Shown here piece by piece: positions 1 to 10,803 of a stretch of 64,000 nucleotides of DNA (position 1 is its first letter; the number at the start of each line of letters is the position of its first letter). Position numbers and translations under genes: made by a program. Source of the stretch: Gracilaria domingensis (taxonomy: Eukaryota; Rhodophyta; Florideophyceae; Gracilariales; Gracilariaceae); assembly GCA_022539475.1 (NCBI GenBank), contig VCMS01000099.1, forward strand, positions 186,001 through 250,000. The letters are read 5' to 3'. The notes beneath the pieces are model-generated. The model was not told where the DNA came from. It saw nothing but the letters and a program-made list of their open reading frames with translations, and did not search any database.

Positions 1-373
1 TCGCCTCGCTCAAGCCCATATCCATGACTTGAAGCTTTTTTAGTTTAGCATCTGTTGTCCTTACAATGAATGAAGTGGCATAGCAATGGTCCTCATTCGT
101 TTCCAGCATAAACTTTCCTTCATTAAGTTGTCTGAAGGAGATTTCTATCGCTTTGCCATTCATGAAAGGAGACCATCGTAAAGCTTCCAATTCGTTTAAG
201 TCTCGATAGAAATTAATTTGCTCCAGCGCAGATTTATCTAGCTCTAGACTTCTCTCGTATGAGTTTGTATGTTCTAAAGGCAAAGGAAACCTTTCTTCGC
301 TTCCAGGTTCTTCCGCGAAATAGAAGGAAGAAGATTGGCTTCTACCACCTGGCAAAAGGGTGCGTGTAGTCAT
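1..373 (-). CDS. Partial uncharacterised protein, cut by left window edge
   Basis: An open minus-strand frame enters from the left edge and is open back to an in-frame TAG at 431-433. The first Met is at 373, giving at least 124 codons with no stop inside the window. The visible part is hydrophilic and charged, includes the stretch EALRWSPFMNGKAIEI, and shows no signal peptide, membrane segment or family I recognise. It could be the N-terminus of a gene or an exon of a larger one. The C-terminus lies outside the window, so no function is offered. Codon use looks ordinary and the composition is protein-like, which is the main reason for listing it. Confidence 0.4.
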   Translation of the reverse strand, partial: MTTRTLLPGGRSQSSSFYFAEEPGSEERFPLPLEHTNSYERSLELDKSALEQINFYRDLNELEALRWSPFMNGKAIEISFRQLNEGKFMLETNEDHCYATSFIVRTTDAKLKKLQVMDMGLSEA

Positions 374-708
374 TTCTTTTATGGCAGATGCTTGAATGGA
401 AGTCCGGACAAGATGATTGTTATCACGTTTCTATCAATTCTGGGATTCTACAAAAGACTAGAAAGTCATAGTTCCGTCAACTCTTTTCATGTTGTGTCCT
501 ATAGCAACTGCTTGTGACCAGAACTGTTTCCACAGTGACTCATCTAAATTTATGAAGATTTAGTTGCGAATTTGAATGTTGGTGTTATGTTAGTCTTTAG
601 TTGTTTTTCAGAACTGGAAGTAATCGAATGGATATGATTTCATTCGGTACTTCAAAATACTTTCGTCTTGAACACGTTCGTGTGATGCTCAACGCTTGCG
701 AACGCAGC

Positions 709-1008
709 TCATCGATGATCGACAAGTGTGTGCCAGCCCCACAAGACGATGAGCTGTAGAGCACTTTGAGCTTCACTATTCATTTCCTCAAATAAATCAA
801 CTCCTGCCTGTCTTTGAAAATCTATTACTACTTTTGGTATATCACAAGACAGTTGTAACTCGTATAGTTTGTGCAGAAAAGGCAAGTAAGGCGTCCACGT
901 TTCTAACTCTGAGGCCATTACATTGTTATAATTAACGCATAGATTTTTAGTCAGAACAAACAAAATCCCAGCCAAGAAGTTAAGGAAAGAATACAAGAGA
1001 CAGTTCAA
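709..1008 (-). CDS. Possible small hypothetical protein
   Basis: A 99-codon minus-strand ORF starts with a hydrophobic segment (residues 4-19) followed by a mixed soluble part ending VLWGWHTLVDHR. The hydrophobic start could be a signal or anchor. The only upstream hint is a TATATTTT stretch at 1042-1049. I recognise no family. It lies downstream of the GH16 gene on the same strand. It may be a real small protein, an exon linked to the left-edge ORF, or chance. Confidence 0.2.
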   Translation of the reverse strand: MNCLLYSFLNFLAGILFVLTKNLCVNYNNVMASELETWTPYLPFLHKLYELQLSCDIPKVVIDFQRQAGVDLFEEMNSEAQSALQLIVLWGWHTLVDHR

Positions 1009-1082
1009 GTCTTGTATACTTTCTAGCAGAAGGAAGAAAATATAGAGACTGTCATGTGACAGAAGTCGAGGTATTTCCCAAG

Positions 1083-1988
1083 TTACCTACGTGCCATCTG
1101 ATAGCTGCGAACATAGTAGATTTGCCAGGCGTTAGGGAGTTTCTTGGCACCATACTGACCGGGTTCGCCGAACCAACACGGGAATACCTCAGAATCAAGC
1201 TGCAGATAAAGCGGAATGTGGAACTCGCGATTCGCCTCTCTGCGTACCTCGCGGTCATTAAGATACCAGACCAACACGTCAGGTTTCCACAGCAAGCCAA
1301 CCTTAATTTTCTCCTGGCTCAAATCCCTTCCGACATCAATCTTGAGGGGGTTAGATCGCACATTACGACCATTAGGACCGGAATAGATCAACGTGTTCGT
1401 ATTAAACTTGCGCTTGAATGGCACGTGAGAACCGTCCCAAACATCTGGAGCCTTCTCGCTGGTAGAGTACTCGAAGACATCAATCTCAGTGTCTTTGTGA
1501 TCGATGAACCAAAAAGCACAACTGACCGGACAATCCATGAGCTTGCACGCAATCTCAAAGTACCCGTACTTACGCTTTTCAGCAGTACGAATGAAGCCAG
1601 TGGAGAAACGACGATTGTTTCCAATAGGGCGGCCACGATTCTCTCGGAGGTACTCTGCCGATGGCCTCTCCTCGCGACTCTCCAACCATAAGGCCTGATC
1701 ACGGATGTACACATTGTTTTTGGAGAAAAAGCTGGGCTCTCGTCCCACCCAAACAGGATTGTGGCGAACCCATTTGCTGGATCCGTACCAACTGTCCGTC
1801 GGATTGGCGTCGAATTCATCGGACATGTTCCAATCCATCACCCATTTCATGTTTCGCGGTACTTCATGCTGCAGGTAGTTCGGCAGCGGAGTATCTCTGT
1901 GGGTTGCGGACGGATCATATGAAAGCCGGGGTATGTCAGCAGGAGTGGGGTTGGTGGCGCGTCGGGGAGGTGTAGGGCAGTCCGGCAT
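1083..1988 (-). CDS. Glycoside hydrolase family 16 protein (agarase/porphyranase/carrageenase-like)
   Basis: This 301-residue protein has the GH16 catalytic signature EIDVFE at residues 168-173, where E168 is the expected nucleophile, D170 the helper and E173 the acid/base. Other family landmarks are SDEFD (56-60), a VYIRDQALWLES strand near 93-104, GFIRTAEKRKYGYFEI (131-146) and CAFWFID (157-163). Family knowledge: this beta-bulge subgroup retains or hydrolyses galactan chains such as agar, porphyran or carrageenan. In a red alga the likely role is remodelling its own matrix galactan, but the substrate cannot be read from sequence. No signal peptide is seen at this start, which is odd for a wall enzyme. 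The start is fixed because an in-frame TAG lies 21 nt upstream. A TATA box lies 122 bp upstream of the ATG. No intron is needed. Confidence 0.9.
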   Translation of the reverse strand: MPDCPTPPRRATNPTPADIPRLSYDPSATHRDTPLPNYLQHEVPRNMKWVMDWNMSDEFDANPTDSWYGSSKWVRHNPVWVGREPSFFSKNNVYIRDQALWLESREERPSAEYLRENRGRPIGNNRRFSTGFIRTAEKRKYGYFEIACKLMDCPVSCAFWFIDHKDTEIDVFEYSTSEKAPDVWDGSHVPFKRKFNTNTLIYSGPNGRNVRSNPLKIDVGRDLSQEKIKVGLLWKPDVLVWYLNDREVRREANREFHIPLYLQLDSEVFPCWFGEPGQYGAKKLPNAWQIYYVRSYQMARR

Positions 1989-2102
1989 TTTGAGTTTGTT
2001 TGTTAGCTAATGTTGACTGCTTGGTTTTGGAATAGAAGTCTGAACGAGATTTGGTTGAATGTGTGAGGAATCTCGACAGGGAAGGAGCGTGGGAATGGCA
2101 GG

Positions 2103-2110
2103 CTTTTATA
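2103..2110 (-). promoter_or_regulatory. TATA box of the GH16 gene
   Basis: TATAAAAG is read on the minus strand. Its first T lies 122 bp upstream of the GH16 ATG. The same box at nearly the same distance precedes three other genes in this island. The rest of 1989-2904 holds only overlapping short ORFs on both strands that look like chance. Confidence 0.65.
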
Positions 2111-2904
2111 GATGCAATATCAGTGGTGAACTTTTCGTTATGAAGTTCTGATTGCGTAACAAGAAAGAGAGGACAAGCACAAGGATATGCGTTATCCCCA
2201 TCGCGGCTCTTGAATCGATACACATCGGCAGAGTCACGATGGAGGCGTATTGATGGAAAGTTATTAACAATACTAATGATGAATATTCCGGCGATACGAA
2301 TATGCATATGATGCATAGCAGCGCTGTCGAAAGAATAGGAGTTGAAACTGCTGAACACTATGCTCTCAGAGTTGGGAGTTCTGTGAAGCAGGGTGATTCA
2401 TGGCAAGTGGGATTTCTTTCTGAATTGATTCGATCAACTGCAACACGGCACATGAGTTGAAGGTTGTGTTAAGCCGTTGTGATGCTGAGAAGGGTTTGGC
2501 CAAACCTTGGCTGGAAGTGGAACGAACGCGATGGAAACTGGGGAAGCAAGTTTTCTTTCACAGGAGGGAGGGAAACGTTTCCCCAGTTGCGTGGTGAGTG
2601 GTGTGCAAACGACACCAGCAACGACAACAAAGCTTTGAAAATCGATTTCTTTCGCTGTTTGAGAGATCAAAATCAACGAAGTGAACTTAAGAATGATGAA
2701 TTTGCTTTGTCGAAAGGCATGAGGCAACAACATGTGTCGACGTGGCATGCTGTATCTCTGCGAGAAGATGAACTTGGTTTGCAATGTTGCATGCGCTCGA
2801 AGCTGCGATTTCGAGCTGCAGTTTGGAGCCAGCACGATCGACGAGAGAATGCGGATGAGGCACTCATGGTAGAGCCGACGTAGAGCCGACCGCGGGGGGG
2901 GGGG

Positions 2905-3402
2905 GGTACGGCTACAGCAGCCCGGTCGAGTGTAAGAACAGTAATGGCCCGGATGTTTCGGGCCATTATACCGTCAAAAGTGGCCCTTTGTGTTGATAAA
3001 ATTGGGCATTTGATGCTCTAAATGGCCTCTTCTGTGTTCTTAATTGATGGCCCATGGCTCGATGTCAGAGGTATCCATGCCAAGTTTTCATCTACACCTC
3101 TCTCGCTCTAGTACGCTTGCCATACCGCCAATCTGAACCCACCTTATAACCCTAATATGAAAAATAAATCCCGTAAACCCCTAAAAACCCATTCCCGGCA
3201 ATCTGAACCCACCGTATAACCCCTAAAAATCGGCAAAGATATTTGAGCAGTCTCCAAAGATCGGAGAGCGACGCAAATGGAAAAAAATAAGTCTTAGGTC
3301 TGCATTTTCCTTCGCTTTTGGGCTGTTATAAGAGTTATAATGGCCCGAAGGACACGGGCCGTCGTAGGACGTAAACTGGCCCCGGGCCATTGTAGCTGTA
3401 CC
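2905..3402. mobile_element. Short non-autonomous inverted-repeat element inserted in a poly-G tract
   Basis: The two ends are imperfect inverted repeats over about 80 bp. The left end begins GGTACGGCTACA; the right end read backwards begins GGTACAGCTACA. Both then contain a short hairpin of the form GGCCCG...TTCGGGCCATTATA. A run of 13 G (2894-2906) precedes it and a run of 20 G (3403-3422) follows on the same strand, so the target appears to be a G tract and any TSD is hidden in it. Inside, a segment of about 30 bp starting CAATCTGAACCCACC is repeated at about 3129 and 3199. No transposase is encoded. It resembles a MITE of about 500 bp; the superfamily is unknown. Confidence 0.6.
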
Positions 3403-3422
3403 GGGGGGGGGGGGGGGGGGGG

Positions 3423-4083
3423 CGCGGAACGATAACGGTGTGTTGACCGCATGAATAACGCTTCGTCCGTGCCATCGGTACCTTCATGCGGTAGTATAGT
3501 AGGGCAACAAGGTCTGTATGACATAACGAACAGTGCCCAATTATGGTTTGTGCATGCCCTAATGTGGAGTTTCCTAACTTCTATTGGCGGTATTTCTTGG
3601 TTTTGCTTTCATTCTTTCTTGCGCGCAGCCGGCCATTGGTCATAGTAGGCGGGCGATAGCGACAATCGCTTCGAAAGTTCTATGCATCAATGCATATGGC
3701 AAAGAAAGGACTTCTCATCAGGCAGAGCTCTGCGCGAAGTGAAGTAATCTTGGGCAAATTCTGATAAGTTTTTCGAGAGAAGCCAAAATCGGGAGAATTT
3801 CGGACTTCGCAAGAGGCCATGAAAAACTGTTCAACTGACCATTACCTTCTAGGTAGCCCTCTACCTTTGGTATTTACGAAGGTATGATATTGACGCACGA
3901 AGCAACGGGTGGATGCAATGGCGCGCCCGTGTCGTGCCTCGTAAGCACTGAGCAAATCGGGTGCATATCTTTCATGGAACTGTTTTCTACGATTAAGCTC
4001 GAGACAGACTTGAGTTTTACATCGACGGCTCGCTATCTACAACGCCGAACTTCTAACATGTTGTCGAAGCGCGCTCGCCTCAC
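3423..4083. other. Intergenic, no supported feature
   Basis: Only short overlapping ORFs (60-86 codons) occur here and none looks like a protein family. It lies between the inverted-repeat element and the 3' end of the peroxiredoxin-like gene. Confidence 0.5.
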
Positions 4084-4761
4084 TCACTCGGCAAGCTTCC
4101 GAAGCACCTCTATCACCTCGGAAGGCTCAGCCCTCTTCGTGTAGTCCAGATCGGCGAACACATACTGAATAACTCCCTTCTTGTCGATCACGTACGTAGC
4201 AGGAGCCGGCAAACGCGCCATCCTCTTGCCCTCGTTCCCGTTCCTGTTATCAAGATCAACTCCGAATCCCTTGTAGAGCGTCTTGATATCGTCGGGAACA
4301 GTAAACATAACGCCAAACTTGTCAGCAACCGACAAGCCATCGTCAGAAAGCACCTCGAACTTCAGCTCATTCTTCTCGGCAGTCGAAAGGCTCTCATCAG
4401 CCGTCTCCGGCGAAAGCGCCACGAACTTGGCTCCCAACGCCTCGATCTCCTCATTGCGCTGCGTGAACGCGCGGAGCGCAAGATTGCAATATGGGCACCA
4501 TCCGCCACGGTACCACATCATCACCACGGCTGACCGCTCCTTCAGCAGCTCGGAGAGAGCCACCTTCTTGCCCTTGGCGTTGGGCAACGTGAAATCCGGC
4601 GCTTGATCACCGACCTGAAGCGGCTTGATCGGCTTCGACTGCTCGAGCTTCGCGGAGGTCTCACTTATTGTGGACACCATTTCCTTGGGCACAGAGCCGA
4701 GGAACTTCTCCTTGACAGCATGCAATTGCGGGGCGAGCGGCTCGACGGTAGTGGAAGCCAT
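4084..4761 (-). CDS. Peroxiredoxin-like protein, AhpC/TSA family
   Basis: This 225-residue protein has a thioredoxin fold of the AhpC/TSA type. VGDQAPDFTLPNAKG (50-64) is the typical start of the fold. The active-site loop YRGGWCPYC puts cysteines at 89 and 92. PATYVIDKKGVIQY (187-200) is the usual late strand with the cis-proline region. The WCxxC arrangement is that of the thioredoxin-like 'peroxiredoxin-like' group rather than a classical 2-Cys peroxiredoxin with a PxxxTxxC motif. Likely role: thiol-dependent reduction of peroxides, or a related redox function. No clear targeting peptide is seen. About 45 N-terminal residues precede the fold and may be helical. A TATA box lies 125 bp upstream of the ATG. 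Confidence 0.9.
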   Translation of the reverse strand: MASTTVEPLAPQLHAVKEKFLGSVPKEMVSTISETSAKLEQSKPIKPLQVGDQAPDFTLPNAKGKKVALSELLKERSAVVMMWYRGGWCPYCNLALRAFTQRNEEIEALGAKFVALSPETADESLSTAEKNELKFEVLSDDGLSVADKFGVMFTVPDDIKTLYKGFGVDLDNRNGNEGKRMARLPAPATYVIDKKGVIQYVFADLDYTKRAEPSEVIEVLRKLAE

Positions 4762-4878
4762 TGTTGCGAGTGGACTCTCAATGGATAATAAGGAAGGTTG
4801 AACGAAGGTGAATAATCACAGGCCGATCCAATGGAGCTGAGCAGAGGGTGGCGGTTGGAACGCCCACATCTTGCCACC

Positions 4879-4886
4879 TTTTTATA
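4879..4886 (-). promoter_or_regulatory. TATA box of the peroxiredoxin-like gene
   Basis: TATAAAAA on the minus strand, with its first T 125 bp upstream of the ATG at 4761, matches the spacing at three neighbouring genes. Confidence 0.65.
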
Positions 4887-6037
4887 CGGGCAGCTGAACA
4901 CTCCCCGGCCACTATGTTGAGCGTCTAGAAGGCGGCGCAGAAAGGTCGCGACTTTCGACGGAGGAAGAAATGATTGGGGCGCGTGCAGCCAATGGTCACC
5001 AGAGGTCGCCGTTGACCTGTCGGGGTGAGCATCGAAAACTTTCAGCGGTGATGCTCTTGACACGTTCAGCAATTCAAGTCCCGATCGGCCACATCCAATA
5101 GAGAGCGAACAACGAGGAGCCTCCACGCGCACACGCAGGACAGTGATGCGAGCTGGACAACTGTGCATACGTATTGCACTTGTGTGGAACAGATTCAGTT
5201 TGTCAATTGTGCGGTCCCAGTTAAATTGTTCTGAATCATTTAAATTCAGTCAACTGGGGGCATTGGGTACTGACATGAAAAGGTGTACACGTACTGTCAT
5301 GATCGTCAGAGATAGGCTTCCAGGAATGCGCAAACCGTTCTGCGATCGATCTTAGATCGATCGATCGAATTTGCGTTACGATCAGGCAAATTCTGGCGAA
5401 AATGCCTCTAGAGTACAAAAGCCGCTTTTGAAAAGGCTTTTCACCTATGAAACGAGGAGGCTGTTCAATGTCGAACAATACAGAAAGGAACAAATCTGTA
5501 TAATCGAAAAAGTCACAGGTGTATGGTCGCTGGTTGCCCGCCCTTTGCTGGAAAGAGCGAGCTCGCCGCCTTCCCTCTTTATTAATCCTGCACTTAATGC
5601 TGCGCAGGTAAGTTTCTGACGTGAGGAGTCGCTGTGACGCTAATCTAGCTTGAAGAGTGACGAAACAAGAAATAAAGGAAGGCAATGTAGCAGACACCAG
5701 CTTGTAGTCGCTACCTTCTTCACCGAAGAGACTTGAGCCATATCTCATTCGTTGAGGGCTCGTCTGTATAAACCTGTATATTTCAGGATACCCTTGGGCA
5801 CGCTTAAAAGAGGCAGGGATACGTCCTACGAAAATCTTATCATGGAATCAGATTCTGTGATACGGAAGAATTCGCTTTGAATGCGTAAAACGAAATCTTA
5901 CAATCTTTCAATATGAACCAACGATACCAATTTACCTTTATCGCGGAGAAACTATCTTTATGACCAATACAAAGGTCAACATTACGGAAGCATGGATCAC
6001 GCTCCTGTGCTTAACCAACCAAATTCTGGAGCCTTTA
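4887..6037. other. Intergenic, no supported feature
   Basis: Short ORFs occur on both strands over 5143-5750, but their compositions are unconvincing and they shadow one another. A small GATCGATC-rich palindrome lies at 5342-5368. Nothing else is supported. Confidence 0.5.
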
Positions 6038-6565
6038 TTACTCCGTACGGAACACAACACAGGCTTGCATGCTCACGGCCTCTTCCGGGGTCAAGTTGAT
6101 GTTGGTAACAACAATCGGCGGGTCAAGACTCTCAAGCTTCTGGTAAGAAGTGAAGAACAAGCGCACACACTGTCCTGAAGCTAAGGACGGGTCGCCCTGG
6201 AACGTTTCGTGGCCTACTGCGGACCCAATAACCATAGGGATGGCAAACGGCTTGAACTGCGTCGGCGTGAAACCGTTTCCAAAGTCGGTGATGTCCGTAG
6301 CAACCCCATCTGTACTTATGAACTGCGGTTCCACACCATTCGTGTTGAGAATGCCTAAGCGTTCTCCGGGAACAGTTGACACGATCTGCGGCGTGAATGG
6401 CATGTCGGGGACTCCAAGAGGGAAGGTCTGAAGCGTGCTAAACCCGGCGAAGCCGAATTTACAGCTGTCGAAAGCCATTTCGCAGGCGTCCGGGCTCGGA
6501 CCGCCACTGGCATGAGCAGCGACAAGGAGGCTGAAAAGCAAGCTGAATTGAATAATAGTCTTCAT
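6038..6565 (-). CDS. Small secreted protein of unknown function
   Basis: This 175-residue protein opens with a textbook signal peptide: MK, a hydrophobic core (residues 4-17) and an AHA-SG cleavage site near residue 19-20. The mature part has four cysteines (28, 35, 133, 169), enough for two disulphides, and one N-glycosylation sequon (NLT, 157-159). It contains many Thr, Phe and Pro residues and no membrane segment. I recognise no family. It is probably extracellular or in the cell wall. The TATAAAAG box 126 bp upstream and the clean signal peptide support this start and support a real gene. Confidence 0.7.
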   Translation of the reverse strand: MKTIIQFSLLFSLLVAAHASGGPSPDACEMAFDSCKFGFAGFSTLQTFPLGVPDMPFTPQIVSTVPGERLGILNTNGVEPQFISTDGVATDITDFGNGFTPTQFKPFAIPMVIGSAVGHETFQGDPSLASGQCVRLFFTSYQKLESLDPPIVVTNINLTPEEAVSMQACVVFRTE

Positions 6566-6683
6566 GTCGAGTTTTGCGTCGTATGTGAGCGGCTTTCAGA
6601 TGGTGACCCAGTTGCTGCAGTTGAGAGGGAGTTGGTTTAGGTTGAGAAGTCGGGACACTAAAGAGCCAAAAGCTTATTGTCGC

Positions 6684-6691
6684 CTTTTATA
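6684..6691 (-). promoter_or_regulatory. TATA box of the small secreted protein gene
   Basis: TATAAAAG on the minus strand, 126 bp from the ATG at 6565. Confidence 0.65.
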
Positions 6692-9006
6692 CCCTTCTGC
6701 CTAGCGTTGGGAAGGTTCGGAGGAGGAGTTACCGTGCTGTGTGCGTCTTGAGTGTTGGAACTTATTTCTTCGTTTCTCAGACTTGTCCAATATCACATAG
6801 ATCAGCTTATGATGTTATGTTTTTTCAAATCCAATGACTTATTTGAGTGACGGAGAACATTTCCAGTAGCGACTTACCTCGAAGGAAGCAGCTTATCAGA
6901 TCTCTCCTCTGCACAGCTGCGACCACAAAAGTAAGGTCTGGGAAGAACCCTGTGCTGTGAATTTTATGCTAGTACGCATGGGCCAGTAAGCGCACTTGAT
7001 TCCATGTCTCGTATCTGATGTAGTTGTAGGCAAGGATCCACCACGTTGTATCAAACATTACATACTCCATAAACTATCTTGCATTGCCAACTCAAATTAG
7101 TCGTGTTTTCAGTTGGAGGCATGAAGCTTTGCGCCGTCCTGAGACACGATTTCAGCTTAACCTACAGCAAAAATTTGTTTGCTCCGGTTAAGGGGCGTAA
7201 AAGTTGTCATGGACGTTTCGTTCCCCTTTCTGCATTATTGCACGGACAACGCAGACCTGTTCATGGACCACCGCTGCCGTCCACTGCTGAAATCCAAACA
7301 CCTGATTCTTAATCTTCCTCGACGAGTCAGGCACATCTATTTAAAAACTGTACAGACAGACCGTTTTTTGTCTAATGCTTGTGCCAACTAGGATTTGTTA
7401 CTTATGCTTGTTGTATATACTCCAGACATTGCAGATGGGGACAAGTATTGCAATAACTCATGCTCTAGAGCTGCAGCAGAAACAACATGACGAATAGTGC
7501 AAGTAGGGACTCAATCCCAAGTGAGAGTGATATCTAATGCATAAGAGTTAATGTTACGCCGAGTCCCTGTTAATTTTCAGAACGCAACGCACACAACACT
7601 ACGCTAGACATGGCAAACAAAAACATGAGAATGATATGTTTAAACGTTCCATAAAAGTGTGAGATTTTTTGGTTTAAAGAGCGAAGGCTTTCCTTTGGTT
7701 AGGGTTTCAGTTGGCAGCGACATGTTCCGAACTTGTACCTTCAATTGCTTGATCGTCTGACGTGAATATTCGTTCGTCATACAAGAAAGAGAAAAGGACA
7801 ATCACTTTCTAAGGGGAATTTGGACGTGAAACCGGACAACTGATACGCCTACCGGTCCTTCCCGAACGAAAGACAGCTCTTGGGACGAAATTATTTCCAA
7901 TTGTCAAATACCCTACTTCTGAGAAGATGTTACCGTTGAACCCTCCCGAGAGTGAGGACGTAGGGAATTGTTGGAAGCGATACTTGCTCGACAAAGGATC
8001 AAAAGAAGACTGTGGACCGTCCAACGGCAACGTTGCTGATCATGGCATGAAACAAAAGCGCCTACTCGGCAGCAGACGCAACGAGCAACAAACGCATGGA
8101 CGGAAGCGAGCCATTTGCGGGAATCGCAAAAAGATCTTCTAAGATTTTTGGCGCAGGAATACAGAGGCAGAAGGACTTTTGGTGGTTTTGCGTGGCATTT
8201 CCAATAGTGTATATAGACACGGGACTCTTTAGTGACGGGAGGGGGTGTAACTCACTGTTTTCGATGAAAAGCGTGTGATTGTCCAGCAATTCCACGCAAA
8301 AGACCGAAAGTTTTAAGGAAAAAGGGGTGAAGATCTGAATTGTGGACAAGAGCAAAGACAAGATGTACGTTTGAAGGTCACCTTTACCGTTTCGATGAAG
8401 ATCACGAGAGTAGAAGCATGATATCCTGTGTGGTGCATCCTTGTGTTTGGTCGCGCATTTGTGCGTTTGACCGCGATAGACTACAAGTTTACAGGCACAC
8501 CGTGAGCCTGCATTCTTCATCGCTTCCGAACACGCCTACGACCGGAAGCGTGACAGCCAGGCTGTCTGTCTTGCTGCTGGATAGCAATTGGGTTAAATGG
8601 TTGCATTTAAAAAACTTAAATAAATAGAAAATAAAAGTGGTGAACCAGTTTCCAAAACTACAAATTTTGTCGAGTTTCAGCTAATCCCGTTTCAATTTGC
8701 AGACCAAAAATCAAAACAATAATAAGCGTTTCTCATTCCTCTAGAGACACTTGTCCACTCGACAAATGGCCTCATATGAGGCCAAGTCAGTCAACATTCA
8801 GTAGAAATTTGATTATTTTGGACAATTTTTTCACCGGTTTTGAAGACTTTTGTCTTCAGAACCACTGTATCGCACTGAAAAAAAATTCTTAGCTTAAGCT
8901 GATTTTCATTCTATTCATAGCAAAAGCTTCGAAAACAGGCTTTCTTCGTACCAAAATCAACGATTTCTACCAAATCCAATGCGTAGAAATATGTGCATGA
9001 AGGAGG
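6692..9006. other. Intergenic, no supported gene
   Basis: Several short ORFs occur on both strands, the longest being 152 codons on the minus strand at 8062-8520. None has a recognisable domain or a convincing composition. The part from 8600 to 8990 is AT-rich. No repeat or RNA gene was recognised. Confidence 0.45.
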
Positions 9007-10504
9007 CTAGAACAAATCCTCCGCATCGGCGTCAAAACTGATGTCGCACCACAGCTCCCTCTTCATCAGCTCGCACCCTCTGTGAAGAAAGCGCTGGTCC
9101 CTCATTCCCGCCGGCAACGTAAGGAACGGCAGCCGTCTAGCAACCCTGTCAAACACGTCATACAGCCGCGCCCTCGAAAACCCCTCCGACAGCTCGAAGG
9201 CGTCCGAAACCACCACGCTCACGGCCAGGCGCTCCACATCCGTCGGCTCGAACCACTCCAGCCCGCGGCAGTACGCGCACAGAAGGTCCAGCAGCGAGAT
9301 CAACCGGCTCGAAGGCGGCTCCGGCTGCCCGCACACATCGAGCGACACGCGCCGCAGCTGCGCGCCCAGCCGCTGGAGCACGGCGCGCAGGTCGCGCCGC
9401 TCGCACGACATGGCGCACAGACGCAGCTCCTGCAGCCGCGGCGCGTCCTCCACCAGCGCGGGAAGCAGCCCCGCCGGCGGGCTCCAGAGCGTGAACTGGT
9501 CATCCTGCAGCCCCACCTCGTCGTCCAACGCATCCACCGAAGCATGCGGCCCTCGCGCCGCCATCCGCACCCACTCCAGCCGCAGCCGGCGCAGGCGGCG
9601 CATGAACGGCGCCTCTATCAACGCCGCCTCCGCGCCGGAGTGCAGGCGCAGCGACAGCGCGCGCAGCTGCTCGCACGCCAGCAGCGAGAACACCTGATCG
9701 TACGTGAGCGCCTGCCGCGTCAGGCACAGCTCCGACAGCGCGTCGCCCAGCGCGCTCGCGCTGCGCGGCGAGCAGTCGCGCAGCGACAGGCGCTGCACGG
9801 GGTCGAAGCGCGTCTGCGCCGTGCCGAGCGCGGAGAAGGCGCGCAGGTTGGGGAACAGGCGCGACGACGGCTGGAACGGCACGGCCAGCACGAAGAAGAA
9901 GCGCAGCACCTGCAGCAGCGGACACGCCGCCGCCAGCAACTCGCCGCACCCCGCCGGCTCCAGGCACGCCGACAGCTGCGGGTACTCGATGAGCGTGGGC
10001 GCGCGCGCGCGCGGCGGCGGCGGGTGCAGATGCAGGTGCAGCGAGAACAGCGGCAGCTCCGCCAGCGCGTTGAAGAACAGCGCGCGGTCGAGCGAGCGCG
10101 GCAGGTGCAGGCGCAGGTCGCGCACGCCGGGCGGCAGCTCGGTGAGCACGGCCGGCGAGGCCACGGCCTGCAGCGTGCGCAGCAGCGGCGCGTGCAGCGG
10201 GTTCTTCGCGAGGGGGGACAGCGGGCGCTCCTCCAGGTCGGCGTGCAGGCGCACGGCGGTCAGCGTTGGCCACAGCTCGTTGTACAGCATGCGGTCCGGG
10301 TACTCGGACGTGCTCCGCGTGAGCGCGAAGCTGCTGCAAGAGGCGGCGAGTACAGCGGCGCGACAGCGGCGCGAGGCGTTGCAGAAGGCGAGCAGCGCGG
10401 CGCGCGTGGGGCGCAGCATGCGCGCGATGCGCTGCAGCACGGCCGGCGGGAGGCGGTCGAGGAGGAGGCGCGGCGGGCGGGCCATGGCGCGCGCTGCTGC
10501 TGCT

Positions 10505-10555
<51 letters not shown>

Positions 10556-10803
10556 TGCTCGCGAGCATGGCGGCTGCGATGCGGGCGAGCGGCGCTCGAG
10601 GCGAGTAGCGGAGAGACGGCGGCGAGGGCGGAGTTGGCGACATTGCTGCGCTGCGCTGGCGCACCGCGCCGCCGCTTTGCTGGCGGCGCGTGTAAACCTT
10701 GTGCTTTACACGCACATTTCGAAAAGTGGCCGCACTTTCGTAGAAAACAGAAAGCGCGCACAACTTGTGAGTCACAAGGAGCTTTCCACGTGACACAGAG
10801 CAT
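9007..10803 (-). CDS. F-box / leucine-rich-repeat-like protein, GC-rich
   Basis: The longest frame is 598 codons. The recognisable part begins at the second Met (residue 107, position 10485): LLDRLPPAVLQRIARML followed by AFCNASRRCRAAVLA is an F-box-like helix set. A long region of irregular leucine-rich segments follows (for example LRALSLRLHSG, LRRLRLEWVRM, LQELRLCAMS). Family knowledge: F-box proteins recruit substrates to SCF ubiquitin ligases and the LRR part binds the substrate. Residues 85-104 are a run of 20 alanines from a trinucleotide repeat just before the F-box. The true start is uncertain. In the partial duplicate at 15.3 kb the Met equivalent to residue 1 is followed by a stop after five codons, so Met107 (492 residues) is attractive. 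The gene is far richer in G+C than its neighbours. Confidence 0.7.
10493..10553. repeat. GCT/GGC trinucleotide repeat coding for poly-alanine
   Basis: Four GCT units are followed by a long run of GGC-type units. It is read on the minus strand as alanine in the F-box frame. A shorter, interrupted version lies in the duplicate at about 15,110. Confidence 0.85.

Noticed and set aside
2434-2883. Opposed 133- and 134-codon ORFs
   Set aside because: They overlap each other on both strands with no family features, so are probably chance.
3165-3190. Telomere-like AACCCCTAAAAACCC
   Set aside because: Only one or two irregular units, inside the small inverted-repeat element. Not a telomere.
5342-5368. 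GATCGATC palindrome
   Set aside because: Short simple repeat with no context to support a function.
8062-8520. 152-codon minus-strand ORF
   Set aside because: No promoter, no domain, irregular composition.
9082-10608. 508-codon plus-strand ORF antisense to the F-box gene
   Set aside because: Arg/Gln-rich low-complexity shadow of a GC-rich gene, with no domain. The minus-strand frame carries the F-box and LRR pattern.
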